Source: Candidatus Roizmanbacteria bacterium UBA6242 (GTDB lineage Bacteria > Patescibacteriota > Microgenomatia > UBA1406 > GWC2-37-13). From it: a stretch of 19,593 nucleotides of DNA. The stretch lies in contig DJWA01000025.1 of the NCBI GenBank assembly GCA_002440905.1, positions 18,298-37,890 of the forward strand, in the 5' to 3' direction. The translations under genes were made by a program, and so were the position numbers. The notes below the pieces were generated by a model. The model had not been told where the DNA came from. It worked only from the letters and a program-made list of their open reading frames with translations, and searched no databases. Of this stretch, positions 6,421 through 17,004 are shown piece after piece. Numbering within the stretch: the stretch's first letter is position 1; the number at the start of each line of letters is the position of its first letter.

Positions 6421-8760
6421 TTACTTTTTGGCGACTTTACTGAAGTGGTTTTTCTCAATTTCATATATCTGCTCCCGGGTCTTTTGGACGGCGTCGGGGT
6501 TGACCGAAACGCTAGTTATTCCGGCCGCAACCAACTTCTCGACGATCTCGGCATAATCTGAAGCTGCCTGGCCACAGATTGACGCCGTAACGCCGTGTTT
6601 TTTACAAGTTTTAACAATATATTCGAGTACCGAAACGACGATGGGAGTTCTTTCATCATAAAGGGAGGCAACTTCTGTAGAATCGCGGTCAACTCCCAAT
6701 AACATCATCGTTAAATCGTTTGTTCCTATTGACACTCCGTCAATACCGATTTTCAAAAACTCTTCAAGATTTAAGGCACATGAGGGAACCTCAACCATGA
6801 TCCAAAGTTTAAAATCCGGATAACTCAAGAGGCCAATATCCTGAACCATCTGCTTTATTTTCATGAGCTCCCACGGTGTCCTCACAAAAGGGATCATCAA
6901 GTGCAAGTTCCTGTAGCCCTTTTCCCAAACCTTTTTTATTGCCATTAGCTCCATTTTGAAGACGTCCGGGTTGGCAATGTACCTATAGGCACCTCTAAAT
7001 CCAAGCATCGGGTTTTCCTCATTGGGCTCATAATCCTTTCCACCTTTAAGATTTCTGTATTCGTTTGTTTTGAAGTCCGTCGCTCTATAGACGACAGGAC
7101 GGGGTGAGAAGGGGACGACAAATTTCAGCAAATCCCGATTCAAACGACTAATGAATACCGACTCCTTCTTCTGCTTTATAAACTCCTTCGGGTGGACGCC
7201 AATATTGGCAATCATAAATTCTGCTCGGAGTAGCCCAATCCCGTCAACGTCAAGTTTTGAGGCGCCGGCCGCTTCCCCAACCTCTGCCATGTTAATGTAG
7301 ACCTTGGTCGCGGTCTTTATTTTTTTGGCTGCCTTTTTTTCTTTATTGACTTCAATTGTTTTTTGAATGACCTTACCTTTATATACCTCACCTACCTGCC
7401 CGTTAACAGTCACAATCTTTACTTTCTTTAAGACTTTCGTGGCATCGGTGGCGCCGACAACTGCCGGTATACCCAGTTCGCGGGAAACGATTGCAGCGTG
7501 CGAAGTCCTACCACCAGATTCGGTAACAATTGCCGCGGCTTTTTTCATCGCCGGCACATAGTCCGGGTTTGTCTGGGGAGCCACTAATACGTCACCATGC
7601 GATATCTTATCTATCTCTTTAGGAGATGTAATAATCTTGACGGGTCCCGTAGCGACTCCAGGGGAGGCCGGTGCTCCAACCAAAATCGGAGTCACGGTAA
7701 TCTCTTCCTTGTCTGACGCCTTCATTTTGTGGCTTAAGGTCGTAATCGGCCTTGATTGTGTTACGTAAAGTCTTTTATTTTCTATCGCCCACTCAATATC
7801 CTGGGGAAAGAAGTAGTGTTTTTCGATGTCATTAATCAACAAGGCCAACTTGACAATTTCGGAGTCGGATAATTTCTGGTTTTTGCCTTCAGCAATCCCT
7901 AACTTAACTTCACGATTTGATGAATGGTGTCTGACAAGCATCGCTTTCTGGTACTTAATTTGCTTGTTGGTAATAACAAATGATTGCTTATTAACTTCGT
8001 AATGGTCCGGTGTAACATTACCTCCGACGATATACTCACCCAGACCTTTAATGGCCTCAATGACAATTGTGTTTTTGTCCTGGCTTATCGGGTCTACCGA
8101 AAAGGCAATTCCCGAACGATCGGCTTCAACCATCCTCTGAACAACGGCTGCCAACCCGACCTTGAAATGGTCAAATTTTTGTTCGGTCCTGTAGAATATC
8201 GCCCGCTCGGTAAAAAGTGATGCGAAGCAATCCTTAACCTTCTCAACAACGTGGGCTTCGCCCTTGACATTGAGGAAAGTCTCCTGTTGACCGGCGAAGG
8301 AAGCCTGGGGTAAGTCCTCGGCGGTAGCCGACGATCTAACGGCCACAAGCGGAGGATTATATAATGACTTAATTTTGTTTAAAGAATGGCCAATTAAACC
8401 CAAACGTGCGTTAAAGAACTTCTCCTGCTTTATTGGAAGTTCGTCATAGTATTTAATAATGTTTGTTGCCAGGTCTCGAGGCATGGGGGAGGATTTGACA
8501 AGCTCCTTGATGGTTACCGATGCATGACGCAATTCTGAAGGGCTGTTGACGTTGGTGATGGAAAGGATATCTTTAATTTTTTGCCCAAGGTTATTTTCCT
8601 TAATAAACTGGTAATAGGCATTTGACGTGACAATAAAACCGTAGGGAACCGGAAGCTTGGCATTTGTCATCTCACCTAAATTGGCTCCCTTACCTCCAAC
8701 CAATCCGACATCTCCCTTGTTAACCTCTTCAAACCAAACAATAGATTTTTTATGGACCAT
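6421..8760 (-). CDS. ppsA: Phosphoenolpyruvate synthase (pyruvate, water dikinase)
   Basis: 779 aa, full length for the family (about 790). It converts pyruvate + ATP + water to PEP + AMP + phosphate, normally in gluconeogenesis. The N-terminal ATP-grasp domain (about 8-340) shows GLVGGKGANLGEM, VAVRSSATAEDLP, SFAGQQET and DIEWAI. The swivelling phosphohistidine domain (about 360-460) carries GGRTSHAAIVSRELG with catalytic His421. The C-terminal PEP-binding TIM barrel has LLRAEFM, GFRGAYRY, MVEVPS, SIGTNDLT and ICGQAASD with Cys729. All key residues are present, so it looks active. It is preceded by TTGCAA - 18 nt - TATCAT with the -10 only 5 nt from ATG. Pairing with an enolase-like gene suggests lower-glycolysis metabolism, but the partner is degenerate. 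Confidence 0.96.
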   Translation of the reverse strand: MVHKKSIVWFEEVNKGDVGLVGGKGANLGEMTNAKLPVPYGFIVTSNAYYQFIKENNLGQKIKDILSITNVNSPSELRHASVTIKELVKSSPMPRDLATNIIKYYDELPIKQEKFFNARLGLIGHSLNKIKSLYNPPLVAVRSSATAEDLPQASFAGQQETFLNVKGEAHVVEKVKDCFASLFTERAIFYRTEQKFDHFKVGLAAVVQRMVEADRSGIAFSVDPISQDKNTIVIEAIKGLGEYIVGGNVTPDHYEVNKQSFVITNKQIKYQKAMLVRHHSSNREVKLGIAEGKNQKLSDSEIVKLALLINDIEKHYFFPQDIEWAIENKRLYVTQSRPITTLSHKMKASDKEEITVTPILVGAPASPGVATGPVKIITSPKEIDKISHGDVLVAPQTNPDYVPAMKKAAAIVTESGGRTSHAAIVSRELGIPAVVGATDATKVLKKVKIVTVNGQVGEVYKGKVIQKTIEVNKEKKAAKKIKTATKVYINMAEVGEAAGASKLDVDGIGLLRAEFMIANIGVHPKEFIKQKKESVFISRLNRDLLKFVVPFSPRPVVYRATDFKTNEYRNLKGGKDYEPNEENPMLGFRGAYRYIANPDVFKMELMAIKKVWEKGYRNLHLMIPFVRTPWELMKIKQMVQDIGLLSYPDFKLWIMVEVPSCALNLEEFLKIGIDGVSIGTNDLTMMLLGVDRDSTEVASLYDERTPIVVSVLEYIVKTCKKHGVTASICGQAASDYAEIVEKLVAAGITSVSVNPDAVQKTREQIYEIEKNHFSKVAKK

Positions 8761-8765
8761 ATTTC

Positions 8766-8795
8766 ATGATATATATACAATTAGCGGTTTTGCAA
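8766..8795 (-). promoter_or_regulatory. Promoter of ppsA
   Basis: On the minus strand TTGCAA (8795-8790), an 18-nt spacer and TATCAT (8771-8766), then 5 nt to the ATG at 8760. This implies a leaderless or nearly leaderless transcript. Confidence 0.55.
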
Positions 8796-8831
8796 CTGGA
8801 GATAATTCTGCTTCTGTTAAATATATATGTA

Positions 8832-8837
8832 TATAAT
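8832..8837 (+). promoter_or_regulatory. -10 box before the 29-aa ORF
   Basis: TATAAT exactly 6 nt before the GTG at 8844, the same spacing as the other presumed leaderless genes. The surroundings are AT-rich, so chance occurrence is possible. No -35 match. Confidence 0.4.
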
Positions 8838-8843
8838 TACATT

Positions 8844-8933
8844 GTGAAAATATTATTGTTGCTGATCGGCTTTATTCTTTGGAAGATTAGACAAAAAAAG
8901 ATTCTAAAACAACCTCCAAAAGAAAAGAAGTAA
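8844..8933 (+). CDS. Possible 29-aa cationic membrane peptide
   Basis: GTG-started ORF of 29 codons ending in TAA. The first third is a hydrophobic helix (MKILLLLIGFILW), the remainder is strongly basic (about 10 Lys/Arg). I know no family for it. It sits between the divergent ppsA promoter and the rRNA promoter, whose -35 starts 7 nt after the stop codon. Support is modest: a TATAAT at the leaderless spacing and a membrane-peptide composition. It could be spurious. Confidence 0.35.
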   Translation: MKILLLLIGFILWKIRQKKILKQPPKEKK

Positions 8934-8939
8934 ATCCCC

Positions 8940-8968
8940 TTGACAACTTTCTTGTGCCTATATATAAT
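8940..8968 (+). promoter_or_regulatory. Consensus sigma70 promoter of the tRNA-Ala/23S unit
   Basis: TTGACA (8940-8945), a 17-nt spacer and TATAAT (8963-8968): all 12 box positions match the sigma70 consensus. Transcription should start near 8975, giving a leader of about 128 nt before tRNA-Ala. Such strength fits a stable-RNA operon and shows that the 23S gene has its own promoter rather than depending on an upstream 16S gene. Confidence 0.88.
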
Positions 8969-9062
8969 GCTAGTTACCAATGATATTTAAGATTGCTTAA
9001 AGGCACTCTTGGATGCACAACTTGCACTCCTAACAGCCTTCATAAGACAAAAGGAATTTTTC

Positions 9063-9074
9063 AGCACTTTAAAG
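9063..9074 (+). promoter_or_regulatory. boxA-like antitermination element in the rRNA leader
   Basis: AGCACTTTAAAG resembles the boxA core GCTCTTTAACA (about 8 of 11 positions) and lies in the leader between promoter and tRNA, where boxA is expected. No boxB hairpin was recognised. Suggestive only. Confidence 0.3.
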
Positions 9075-9102
9075 ATATATTTTCTGGCTATTTTTGTGGT
9101 TT

Positions 9103-9176
9103 GGGCCTATAGCTCAATTGGCTAGAGCGTCGGATTTGCATTCCGAAGGTTTGGGGTTCAACTCCCCATAGGTCCA
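9103..9176 (+). tRNA. tRNA-Ala (anticodon TGC)
   Basis: Complete cloverleaf of 74 nt. Acceptor strands GGGCCTA and TAGGTCC pair with one G-U; anticodon stem TCGGA/TCCGA encloses loop TTTGCAT with anticodon TGC at 9137-9139; the T arm is GGGG-TTCAACT-CCCC. Discriminator A; the next bases are CCG, so the 3' CCA is not fully encoded and needs CCA-adding enzyme. A UGC alanine tRNA ahead of 23S is the classical 16S-23S spacer arrangement, but here no 16S gene precedes it. Confidence 0.96.
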
Positions 9177-9256
9177 CCGCACATTAACAACCCGGGTTTT
9201 GATGATTGAAGTAGGTCGAATAAATTGAAATTGATATTCAAGTTTTTTTATTTTGT
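9177..9256 (+). other. tRNA-Ala to 23S spacer with a weak hairpin and T-tract
   Basis: The 80-nt spacer contains TTGAA (9225-9229) and TTCAA (9237-9241), able to form a 5-bp hairpin, followed by a run of seven T at 9243-9249. It resembles a weak intrinsic terminator or attenuator inside the operon, but the stem is AT-rich and may be only a processing signal. Confidence 0.3.
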
Positions 9257-9269
9257 AATCTAGCAAGAG

Positions 9270-12516
<3,247 letters not shown>

Positions 12517-12575
12517 TTTTTGTTAGATTTTGATATCATAACTTCAATTAAATTCTTCATCAAATTTAAACCGCT

Positions 12576-12593
12576 GGAATTTTTATTCCTTTT
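12576..12593 (+). terminator. Probable intrinsic terminator of the rRNA unit
   Basis: GGAAT - TTTT - ATTCC hairpin followed by TTTT, about 60 nt after the 23S end. The 5-bp stem is weak, but it is the best terminator-like structure between 23S and ruvC; no 5S gene was found in 12530-12639. Confidence 0.4.
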
Positions 12594-12596
12594 ATA

Positions 12597-12613
12597 GACG
12601 CGATTTCCGCGTC
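12597..12613. repeat. Inverted repeat upstream of ruvC
   Basis: GACGCG - ATTTC - CGCGTC, a perfect 6-bp inverted repeat covering the expected -35 position of the ruvC promoter. It could be an operator or a terminator stem for either direction; no T-tract follows on the plus strand. Confidence 0.4.
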
Positions 12614-12623
12614 AAATAGAAGG

Positions 12624-12629
12624 TATAAT
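12624..12629 (+). promoter_or_regulatory. -10 box of ruvC
   Basis: Perfect TATAAT, 10 nt before the ruvC ATG, implying a 5' UTR of only a few nucleotides. The -35 region is not recognisable and coincides with the inverted repeat at 12597-12613. Confidence 0.55.
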
Positions 12630-12639
12630 TAGTTAATCT

Positions 12640-13098
12640 ATGGTGATTCTATCTATCGATTCGGGAATCGAAAAGACCGGTTATGCCGTTTTCAACGGCA
12701 AGAAGTACGTCACTTCCGCGCTTATTCATACCTCAAAAAGCCTAACGACCGAAGTCCGTCTCAAGGAGATATACGACGAACTTAAAAAAATATTTGCCAA
12801 ATACAAGCCTGATATTGTTGTAGTGGAAAGACTCTTCTTTTTTAAGAATCAAACAACGGCCATTAGAGTCAGCCAAGCCCAGGGCGTTGTAATGCTTTTG
12901 GCTTCCCAAAATAAAACCCGGGTAGAATTTTTAACACCTCTCCAGATCAAACAAACAATAACTGGTTATGGTCAAGCTGACAAAAAATCTATCCAGAAGA
13001 TGATTATGATGGAGATGGGTATAGATATTAAGCAGGACGATGAGGCCGACGCCGTTGCCTGCGGCTATGCGTATTACTGCTTAAATCGAATCAGTTAG
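12640..13098 (+). CDS. ruvC: Crossover junction endodeoxyribonuclease RuvC
   Basis: 152 aa (E. coli 173), RNase H-like fold. It resolves Holliday junctions as a dimer. Catalytic acids are in place: Asp7 in SIDSGIEKTGYA, Glu63 in IVVVERLFFFKN, and Asp134/Asp137 in DDEADAVACG. FFFKNQTTAIRVSQAQG matches the family block FxxxNxxTAxxLGQARG, and the TPLQIKQTITGYGQADK segment is also family-typical. The ATG immediately precedes the first beta strand, so the start is well constrained. The 3' end overlaps the convergent PfkB gene by 8 nt. Its partner ruvA is about 7.5 kb upstream on the opposite strand. Confidence 0.94.
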   Translation: MVILSIDSGIEKTGYAVFNGKKYVTSALIHTSKSLTTEVRLKEIYDELKKIFAKYKPDIVVVERLFFFKNQTTAIRVSQAQGVVMLLASQNKTRVEFLTPLQIKQTITGYGQADKKSIQKMIMMEMGIDIKQDDEADAVACGYAYYCLNRIS

Positions 13099-13993
13099 CA
13101 CCCAACCTTGACAGTTTTTCCGCAGCATACTTGGCTCCCGAAAGCATTGATGACTCGATATTGCCGGATTTTATGTACTGGGCTATAAATCCAGCTGTGT
13201 AGGCATCGCCCGCTCCCGTAGCGTCGACGATCCTTTTAGGTTTGACCGCCTCCTGATAATAAAACTCATCTTTGAAATATCCGTAACTACCTCGCTCGGC
13301 ATCGGTTACGATCAATATCCGATTTTTGAGATAGGGGAGTGTAATTTTCAATTTCTTGAAGTTTACGCTCGAGTAGTCTTTCCTTGCAAGTAATGAATAC
13401 TCGTGGGCGTTAATAATCAAAACATCCAGAGAATCAAAAATATCTTTGAGGTGGGCTATCGGCCTTTTGCAGTCGGTAGCCGGAAGGTTGACGAAGGTAA
13501 GTGTATTATCACCTTTAAGATATTTGATCATTTTTGTTTTTTCCTCGATATCTAGATGCTCAAGAGGTGAAAAATATATGTGCTTGGCATTTTTTAGCTC
13601 TTTATGAAGATAAAATTTTCTAAGCATGTGACCGGGAGTCTCATGGTGAATAATTGTTCGCTCGCCTTTATCGGTCAAAATAATTGAGGAAATTTTATAA
13701 TAGTCGTCAACAATTTCGCAAAACTCGGTCGAGACCCTTTTGTCGGCAAGCTTCTTGAATATTAACTCTCGGAACGGATTATTGCCGACTTTACCGAATA
13801 CCGCCACACGGAGTCCTAGCTTGGCAACTCCCGCGGCCACGTTACACCCACCACCACCTATATCCTCGTGAAATTTTTCTGTATAGTATTTACCTCCTAT
13901 TGCCAATTTGAAACGATTTGTATCTTGAGTCATACTCTTGCCTTGAAAATAAAGGTCGATACTAATGTTTCCGACAGAAATAAGGTCGTACAT
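13091..13993 (-). CDS. PfkB/ribokinase-family carbohydrate kinase
   Basis: 300 aa when started at 13993. A longer frame to 14038 exists, but its extra 15 residues do not look like protein and would overlap the divergent holA promoter. MYDLISVGNISIDLYF is the typical N-terminal strand of the family. Signature 1 is IGGGGCNVAAGVAKLG (45-60); signature 2 is DATGAGDAYTAGFI (257-270), where Asp263 is the catalytic base and GAG forms the anion hole. NAHEYSLL (195-202) resembles the NxxE Mg motif. The sugar cannot be read from sequence: adenosine kinase, ribokinase, fructokinase or 6-phosphofructokinase-2 activities are all possible. Its -10 box (14000-14005) is 6 nt before ATG. Confidence 0.88.
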   Translation of the reverse strand: MYDLISVGNISIDLYFQGKSMTQDTNRFKLAIGGKYYTEKFHEDIGGGGCNVAAGVAKLGLRVAVFGKVGNNPFRELIFKKLADKRVSTEFCEIVDDYYKISSIILTDKGERTIIHHETPGHMLRKFYLHKELKNAKHIYFSPLEHLDIEEKTKMIKYLKGDNTLTFVNLPATDCKRPIAHLKDIFDSLDVLIINAHEYSLLARKDYSSVNFKKLKITLPYLKNRILIVTDAERGSYGYFKDEFYYQEAVKPKRIVDATGAGDAYTAGFIAQYIKSGNIESSMLSGAKYAAEKLSRLGAN

Positions 13994-13999
13994 ATTTTT

Positions 14000-14005
14000 A
14001 TGATA
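14000..14005 (-). promoter_or_regulatory. -10 box of the PfkB-family kinase gene
   Basis: TATCAT on the minus strand, 6 nt before the ATG at 13993. It supports that start over the longer frame and predicts a leaderless mRNA. Confidence 0.55.
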
Positions 14006-14011
14006 CCAAAA

Positions 14012-14029
14012 ATGATAAAATATTATCAT
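14012..14029. repeat. Inverted repeat between divergent kinase and holA genes
   Basis: ATGATAA - AATA - TTATCAT, a perfect 7-bp inverted repeat that contains the holA -10 box and reaches into its start codon. It may be a regulator site or a chance outcome of AT-rich promoter sequence. Confidence 0.35.
14016..14021 (+). promoter_or_regulatory. -10 box of the holA-like gene
   Basis: TAAAAT, 6 nt before ATG 14028; predicted transcription start coincides with the start codon. Confidence 0.5.
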
Positions 14030-14717
14030 GTTGACCATTATCTGCGGAGAAGATTCAAAGGCGTCAAGAAACTATTTTTTCGAACAAAAAAGAATTGCTC
14101 GTGATAACGAGTACGAAGTCTATGACATCGATGCCAAATCCATAACCGAAATATTGAATTGGTTATCGGATGCGCCCTCGCTATTTTCTCAAAAAAAAGT
14201 TTTTTTCACCCAATCTCTGAACAAAAGCATTTCCAAAAAATCGAACCCCAAATTTATCGAAACCGTTGAAAAAATAATGAAAGATCCTGAAATTGACCTG
14301 TTTGATTGGGAACAGGATGTCCCCGGCAGATACCTTAAAGTGTCCAAAGGTGCAACCGTAAAAGAGTTTAAACCGTCAAACTCCATATTCAAACTCCAGG
14401 ACTATTGCTATCCCGGGAATATCAAGGTATTTCTTGATTCCCTACATGAACTCTCCGGAAACACTGACGACATTTTTACTTTTATTATGTTGAGCCGTCA
14501 TATCCGTAACCTCATGCTCGTGAAATTAGGTAAGACACCGCCAGGTATGTTTTCGTGGGCTGCAGCAAAACTAAAAAACCAGGCTGCCAAATGGGAAGTC
14601 GACAAGCTCGTTTCCTTTTACGACAATTTGCACAAAATTGACGTTTCCCTAAAAACCGGCTCAATGCCGTACTCTTTATCCTCGGCTCTTGACATTCTGG
14701 CTAGTTATTATTTATGA
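14028..14717 (+). CDS. holA: DNA polymerase III delta subunit-like protein (HolA-like)
   Basis: 229 aa, much shorter than typical HolA (about 340). The N-terminus (MLTIICGEDSKASRNYFFEQ) matches the delta-subunit start of a glycine-containing loop followed by a helix. The middle shows SLFSQKKVFFTQSL (family: LFSxxRlV). The C-terminal third is the clearest: IMLSRHIRNLMLVKLGKTPPGMFSWAAAKLKNQ, then YDNLHKIDVSLKTGSM, equivalent to the HolA clamp-loader collar helices ending in the D-x-xLKTG motif. The shortening falls in the AAA+ lid region. By family it opens the sliding clamp within the clamp loader. Assignment rests on the C-terminal motifs; a distant paralogue is possible. Confidence 0.72.
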   Translation: MLTIICGEDSKASRNYFFEQKRIARDNEYEVYDIDAKSITEILNWLSDAPSLFSQKKVFFTQSLNKSISKKSNPKFIETVEKIMKDPEIDLFDWEQDVPGRYLKVSKGATVKEFKPSNSIFKLQDYCYPGNIKVFLDSLHELSGNTDDIFTFIMLSRHIRNLMLVKLGKTPPGMFSWAAAKLKNQAAKWEVDKLVSFYDNLHKIDVSLKTGSMPYSLSSALDILASYYL

Positions 14718-14756
14718 TTTAGTTCTATTAATAGTTAAAAGTATTAATTACAAATT

Positions 14757-14762
14757 TATACA
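14757..14762 (+). promoter_or_regulatory. -10 box of the phosphohexomutase gene
   Basis: TATACA, 5 nt before ATG 14768, in a 50-nt AT-rich gap that also holds the palindrome CTATTAATAG (14725-14734). Predicts leaderless initiation. Confidence 0.4.
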
Positions 14763-14767
14763 ATCTT

Positions 14768-16186
14768 ATGTCTAAACAAATACCTGATCACGTCTTTCGG
14801 GGTTACGATTTACGCGGAGTAGTCGGGAGCGAACTTGATGAAGAGAGAGTCAAGAAACTCGGTTACGGTTACGCCACATGGTTACTCCAGAGACGTATAT
14901 ACGATTGCGTCATCGGCTATGATTCAAGGGAATCGAGTCCCAGATTCCGCGACGCAATGGTTGAGGCACTGACTGAGTCTGGTATCACCGTTTACGACAT
15001 CGGTATGACTTTATCCCAAATCTGTTATTTTGCCCAGTATTACTTTAGAACCCGGGGAATGGTGATGATTACTGCCTCCCATAATCCTAAAGAGTATAAC
15101 GGGTTCAAATTCGCAACCGGCTTCTCGTCAACAATGGAGACGGAAGAAGTTGTCGCTTTCAGAGAACTTGTTAAGTCCGGAAAATTTGTTAAATTGGATA
15201 AGCCTGGTACACACATTCAGGAAGATGTTTTTCCAACGTATATGGCCGATCTTATGAAAAAAATTGGCCCAATCAAGAAATTTAAAGTGGTTATCGACTC
15301 CTGTGCGGCCACAACCGGTCTATTTCTGCCGAAAATCTTAAGGGAGGTCGGCTGTGAAGTTATAGAGCAGAATACAACACCGGACCCGACATTTCCTGTC
15401 GGCGTTGCCGACCCAACGGAGCGAGAAGTACAGGAACGTTTGGCTAAAAGAGTTGTTTCAGAAAAGGCCGATCTCGGCTTTTCCTATGATACCGACGGCG
15501 ACCGTATTGGGATTGTCGATGCTAAAGGTGGGCTTATTTGGAACGACGTGCTTGTTTCTATATTTTCAAAAGACATTTTGGATTTCCTTCCAGGCGCCAA
15601 GATCATCTACAACGCTTTGTGTTCTAAACAGGTGACCGAAGTTATTGACAAGTCGGGCGGAAAGGGGATTCTTTGGCGTGTCGGTCATTCGTTTATAAAG
15701 GCCAAGGCTCGTGAAGAAGGAGCGGCCTTCGGAGGAGAATTGAGCGGCCACTTCTTCTTTCTTGACAATTTTTACGGACACGACGATGGGGCCATTGCCT
15801 CGCTGAGACTCCTGGCCTACCTGACTCGCGTTGATAAATCCTTAGAAGAAGTTGTTGCGGAACTACCGCATTACTTTTCGAGCCCAGAGATAAAAGTTGG
15901 CTGTGCCGACGATATTAAATTTAAATTCGTATCGGAAAAAATCGGCGGGGAACTGAGAAAGCTTTACCCTGACGCCGAATTTAACGAAATAGACGGGGTT
16001 AGGGTCGATACAAAAGAGGAGATGATCATTTTTAGAGCGTCCCAAAACGGACCGTATTTAACCGTAAAATTTGAAGCCAAGTCACAGGCCAAATACGACG
16101 TATTGAAAAAGCAGGTAAATGAAATCCTTCATAAGTTCGAAGAAGTGGATTTCAAATCCGGAGTCAACGTCGACTCCCTTAACTAA
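14768..16186 (+). CDS. Phosphomannomutase/phosphoglucomutase (alpha-D-phosphohexomutase)
   Basis: 472 aa, normal size for the AlgC/ManB type. It interconverts hexose 1- and 6-phosphates, feeding nucleotide-sugar and cell-surface glycan synthesis. Four domains are visible by their loops: FRGYDLRGVVG at 10-20; the phosphoserine loop ITASHNPKEYNGFK with Ser104; the Mg loop SYDTDGDRIGIVD with Asp241/243/245; the sugar-binding loop GGELSGHFFF at 322-331; and the C-terminal phosphate-binding loop RASQNGPYLTVKFEA near 423-437, which departs from the usual RPSGTEP or RASNTEP. The first methionine is close to the conserved FRxYDxRG motif, so the start is secure. A methyltransferase gene follows after 2 nt. 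PMM versus PGM specificity is not decidable by eye. Confidence 0.93.
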   Translation: MSKQIPDHVFRGYDLRGVVGSELDEERVKKLGYGYATWLLQRRIYDCVIGYDSRESSPRFRDAMVEALTESGITVYDIGMTLSQICYFAQYYFRTRGMVMITASHNPKEYNGFKFATGFSSTMETEEVVAFRELVKSGKFVKLDKPGTHIQEDVFPTYMADLMKKIGPIKKFKVVIDSCAATTGLFLPKILREVGCEVIEQNTTPDPTFPVGVADPTEREVQERLAKRVVSEKADLGFSYDTDGDRIGIVDAKGGLIWNDVLVSIFSKDILDFLPGAKIIYNALCSKQVTEVIDKSGGKGILWRVGHSFIKAKAREEGAAFGGELSGHFFFLDNFYGHDDGAIASLRLLAYLTRVDKSLEEVVAELPHYFSSPEIKVGCADDIKFKFVSEKIGGELRKLYPDAEFNEIDGVRVDTKEEMIIFRASQNGPYLTVKFEAKSQAKYDVLKKQVNEILHKFEEVDFKSGVNVDSLN

Positions 16187-16188
16187 AA

Positions 16189-16884
16189 ATGGTTGTCAAC
16201 CAGTGGGACAAATATGCCGAAATTTTCGATCGGGGGATAGGCAACGGTGAAGAGGATCTCCACCGGAATTATCTGGACCCTCTAATATTCTCATACCTTG
16301 GCCAAAAGAAGTACACGACCATCGTAGATGCTGGGTGCGGCAATGGTTACCTTTTGAATAAGTTGGCAAAAATATCTACTTATGTTGTTGGACTTGACTA
16401 TTCAGATAAACTTTTAAAAGCATCTAAAGAACGTATTGTAGGCTCAAAAAACATTTCACTCCTTAAAACCGACCTAACTCAAAGATTACCAATAAAAGAC
16501 AACTCAACCGATGTGGTGATCGCCAATATGGTTTTGCAGTATTTACCTCAAATCGAATCATTCGCAAAAGAATGCTATCGAATACTTAAACCCGGAGGGC
16601 TTCTTCTTATCCTGGTTGACCACCCCGGTCATTACCTTTATGCGCGGGCACAGGAACTAATTGGAAAGAAAGATCCCCACTTTCTCGAGTCTGGAAGTTA
16701 CTTTAAAGAAGGCAAAAGAAAAAAGAAATCACTTTGGAATAAAGCAATTCTTGAATACTATCATAGGACGGTGAGTGGATATATAAATCCATTCAATTTA
16801 TTATTTAAACTCGTGAAAGTTGATGAAAATACACAAGATAAAGAGACTCCAAGGATTCTTGCGATGAAATTTGTAAAAAAATAA
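16189..16884 (+). CDS. Class I SAM-dependent methyltransferase
   Basis: 231 aa with a Rossmann-type Methyltransf_11 core: motif I VDAGCGNG at 46-53, acidic loop VGLDYS at 67-72, DLTQRLPIKDNSTDVVIANMVLQYL (motif II/III region) and CYRILKPGGLLLIL (post-motif region). It resembles UbiE/BioC/UbiG-type small-molecule methyltransferases, but no substrate can be named. The gene starts 2 nt after the phosphohexomutase stop with no Shine-Dalgarno sequence, so it is probably co-transcribed. A role in modifying a glycan or lipid intermediate is a guess from that neighbour only. Confidence 0.85.
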   Translation: MVVNQWDKYAEIFDRGIGNGEEDLHRNYLDPLIFSYLGQKKYTTIVDAGCGNGYLLNKLAKISTYVVGLDYSDKLLKASKERIVGSKNISLLKTDLTQRLPIKDNSTDVVIANMVLQYLPQIESFAKECYRILKPGGLLLILVDHPGHYLYARAQELIGKKDPHFLESGSYFKEGKRKKKSLWNKAILEYYHRTVSGYINPFNLLFKLVKVDENTQDKETPRILAMKFVKK

Positions 16885-16887
16885 CCT

Positions 16888-16970
16888 AGATTGTGTAGGC
16901 TAATTATTATTGATAAATTTTATCAAGCTAACTTCATCGCTTGCGACAACTATAGGCCTACATTGCATCT
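16888..16970. other. Nested inverted repeats, possible structured RNA or operator
   Basis: In the 120-nt gap before the 535-aa protein, TGTAGGC (16894-16900) pairs with GCCTACA (16956-16962), extended outward by AGAT/ATCT. Inside are the hairpins TTGATA-AATTT-TATCAA (16910-16926) and TCGC/GCGA (16937-16946). The right arm abuts the -35 box at 16963-16968. Confidence 0.4.
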
Positions 16971-16991
16971 TAGCACCTAATTTTATATAAT
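16963..16991 (+). promoter_or_regulatory. Promoter of the 535-aa membrane protein
   Basis: TTGCAT (16963-16968), a 17-nt spacer and TATAAT (16986-16991). Start of transcription near 16998, giving a roughly 7-nt 5' UTR before ATG 17005. Confidence 0.6.
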
Positions 16992-17004
16992 AAGCCAATC
17001 AAAT

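Noticed and set aside
8094..8348. Open frame on the same strand as ppsA but another frame (84 codons)
   Set aside because: Fully inside the intact ppsA gene, composition rich in Arg/Pro as expected from a shadow frame.
12530..12639. Possible 5S rRNA after 23S
   Set aside because: The gap is only 110 nt, AT-rich, with no 5S-like CCGAAC loop or terminal helix.
13994..14038. Upstream extension of the PfkB kinase to an ATG at 14038
   Set aside because: The added residues do not resemble the family N-terminus, would overlap holA, and the -10 box at 14000-14005 would fall inside the coding region.
14725..14734. Perfect palindrome CTATTAATAG between holA and the phosphohexomutase gene
   Set aside because: 10 bp in AT-rich intergenic DNA is expected by chance and no second copy was noticed.
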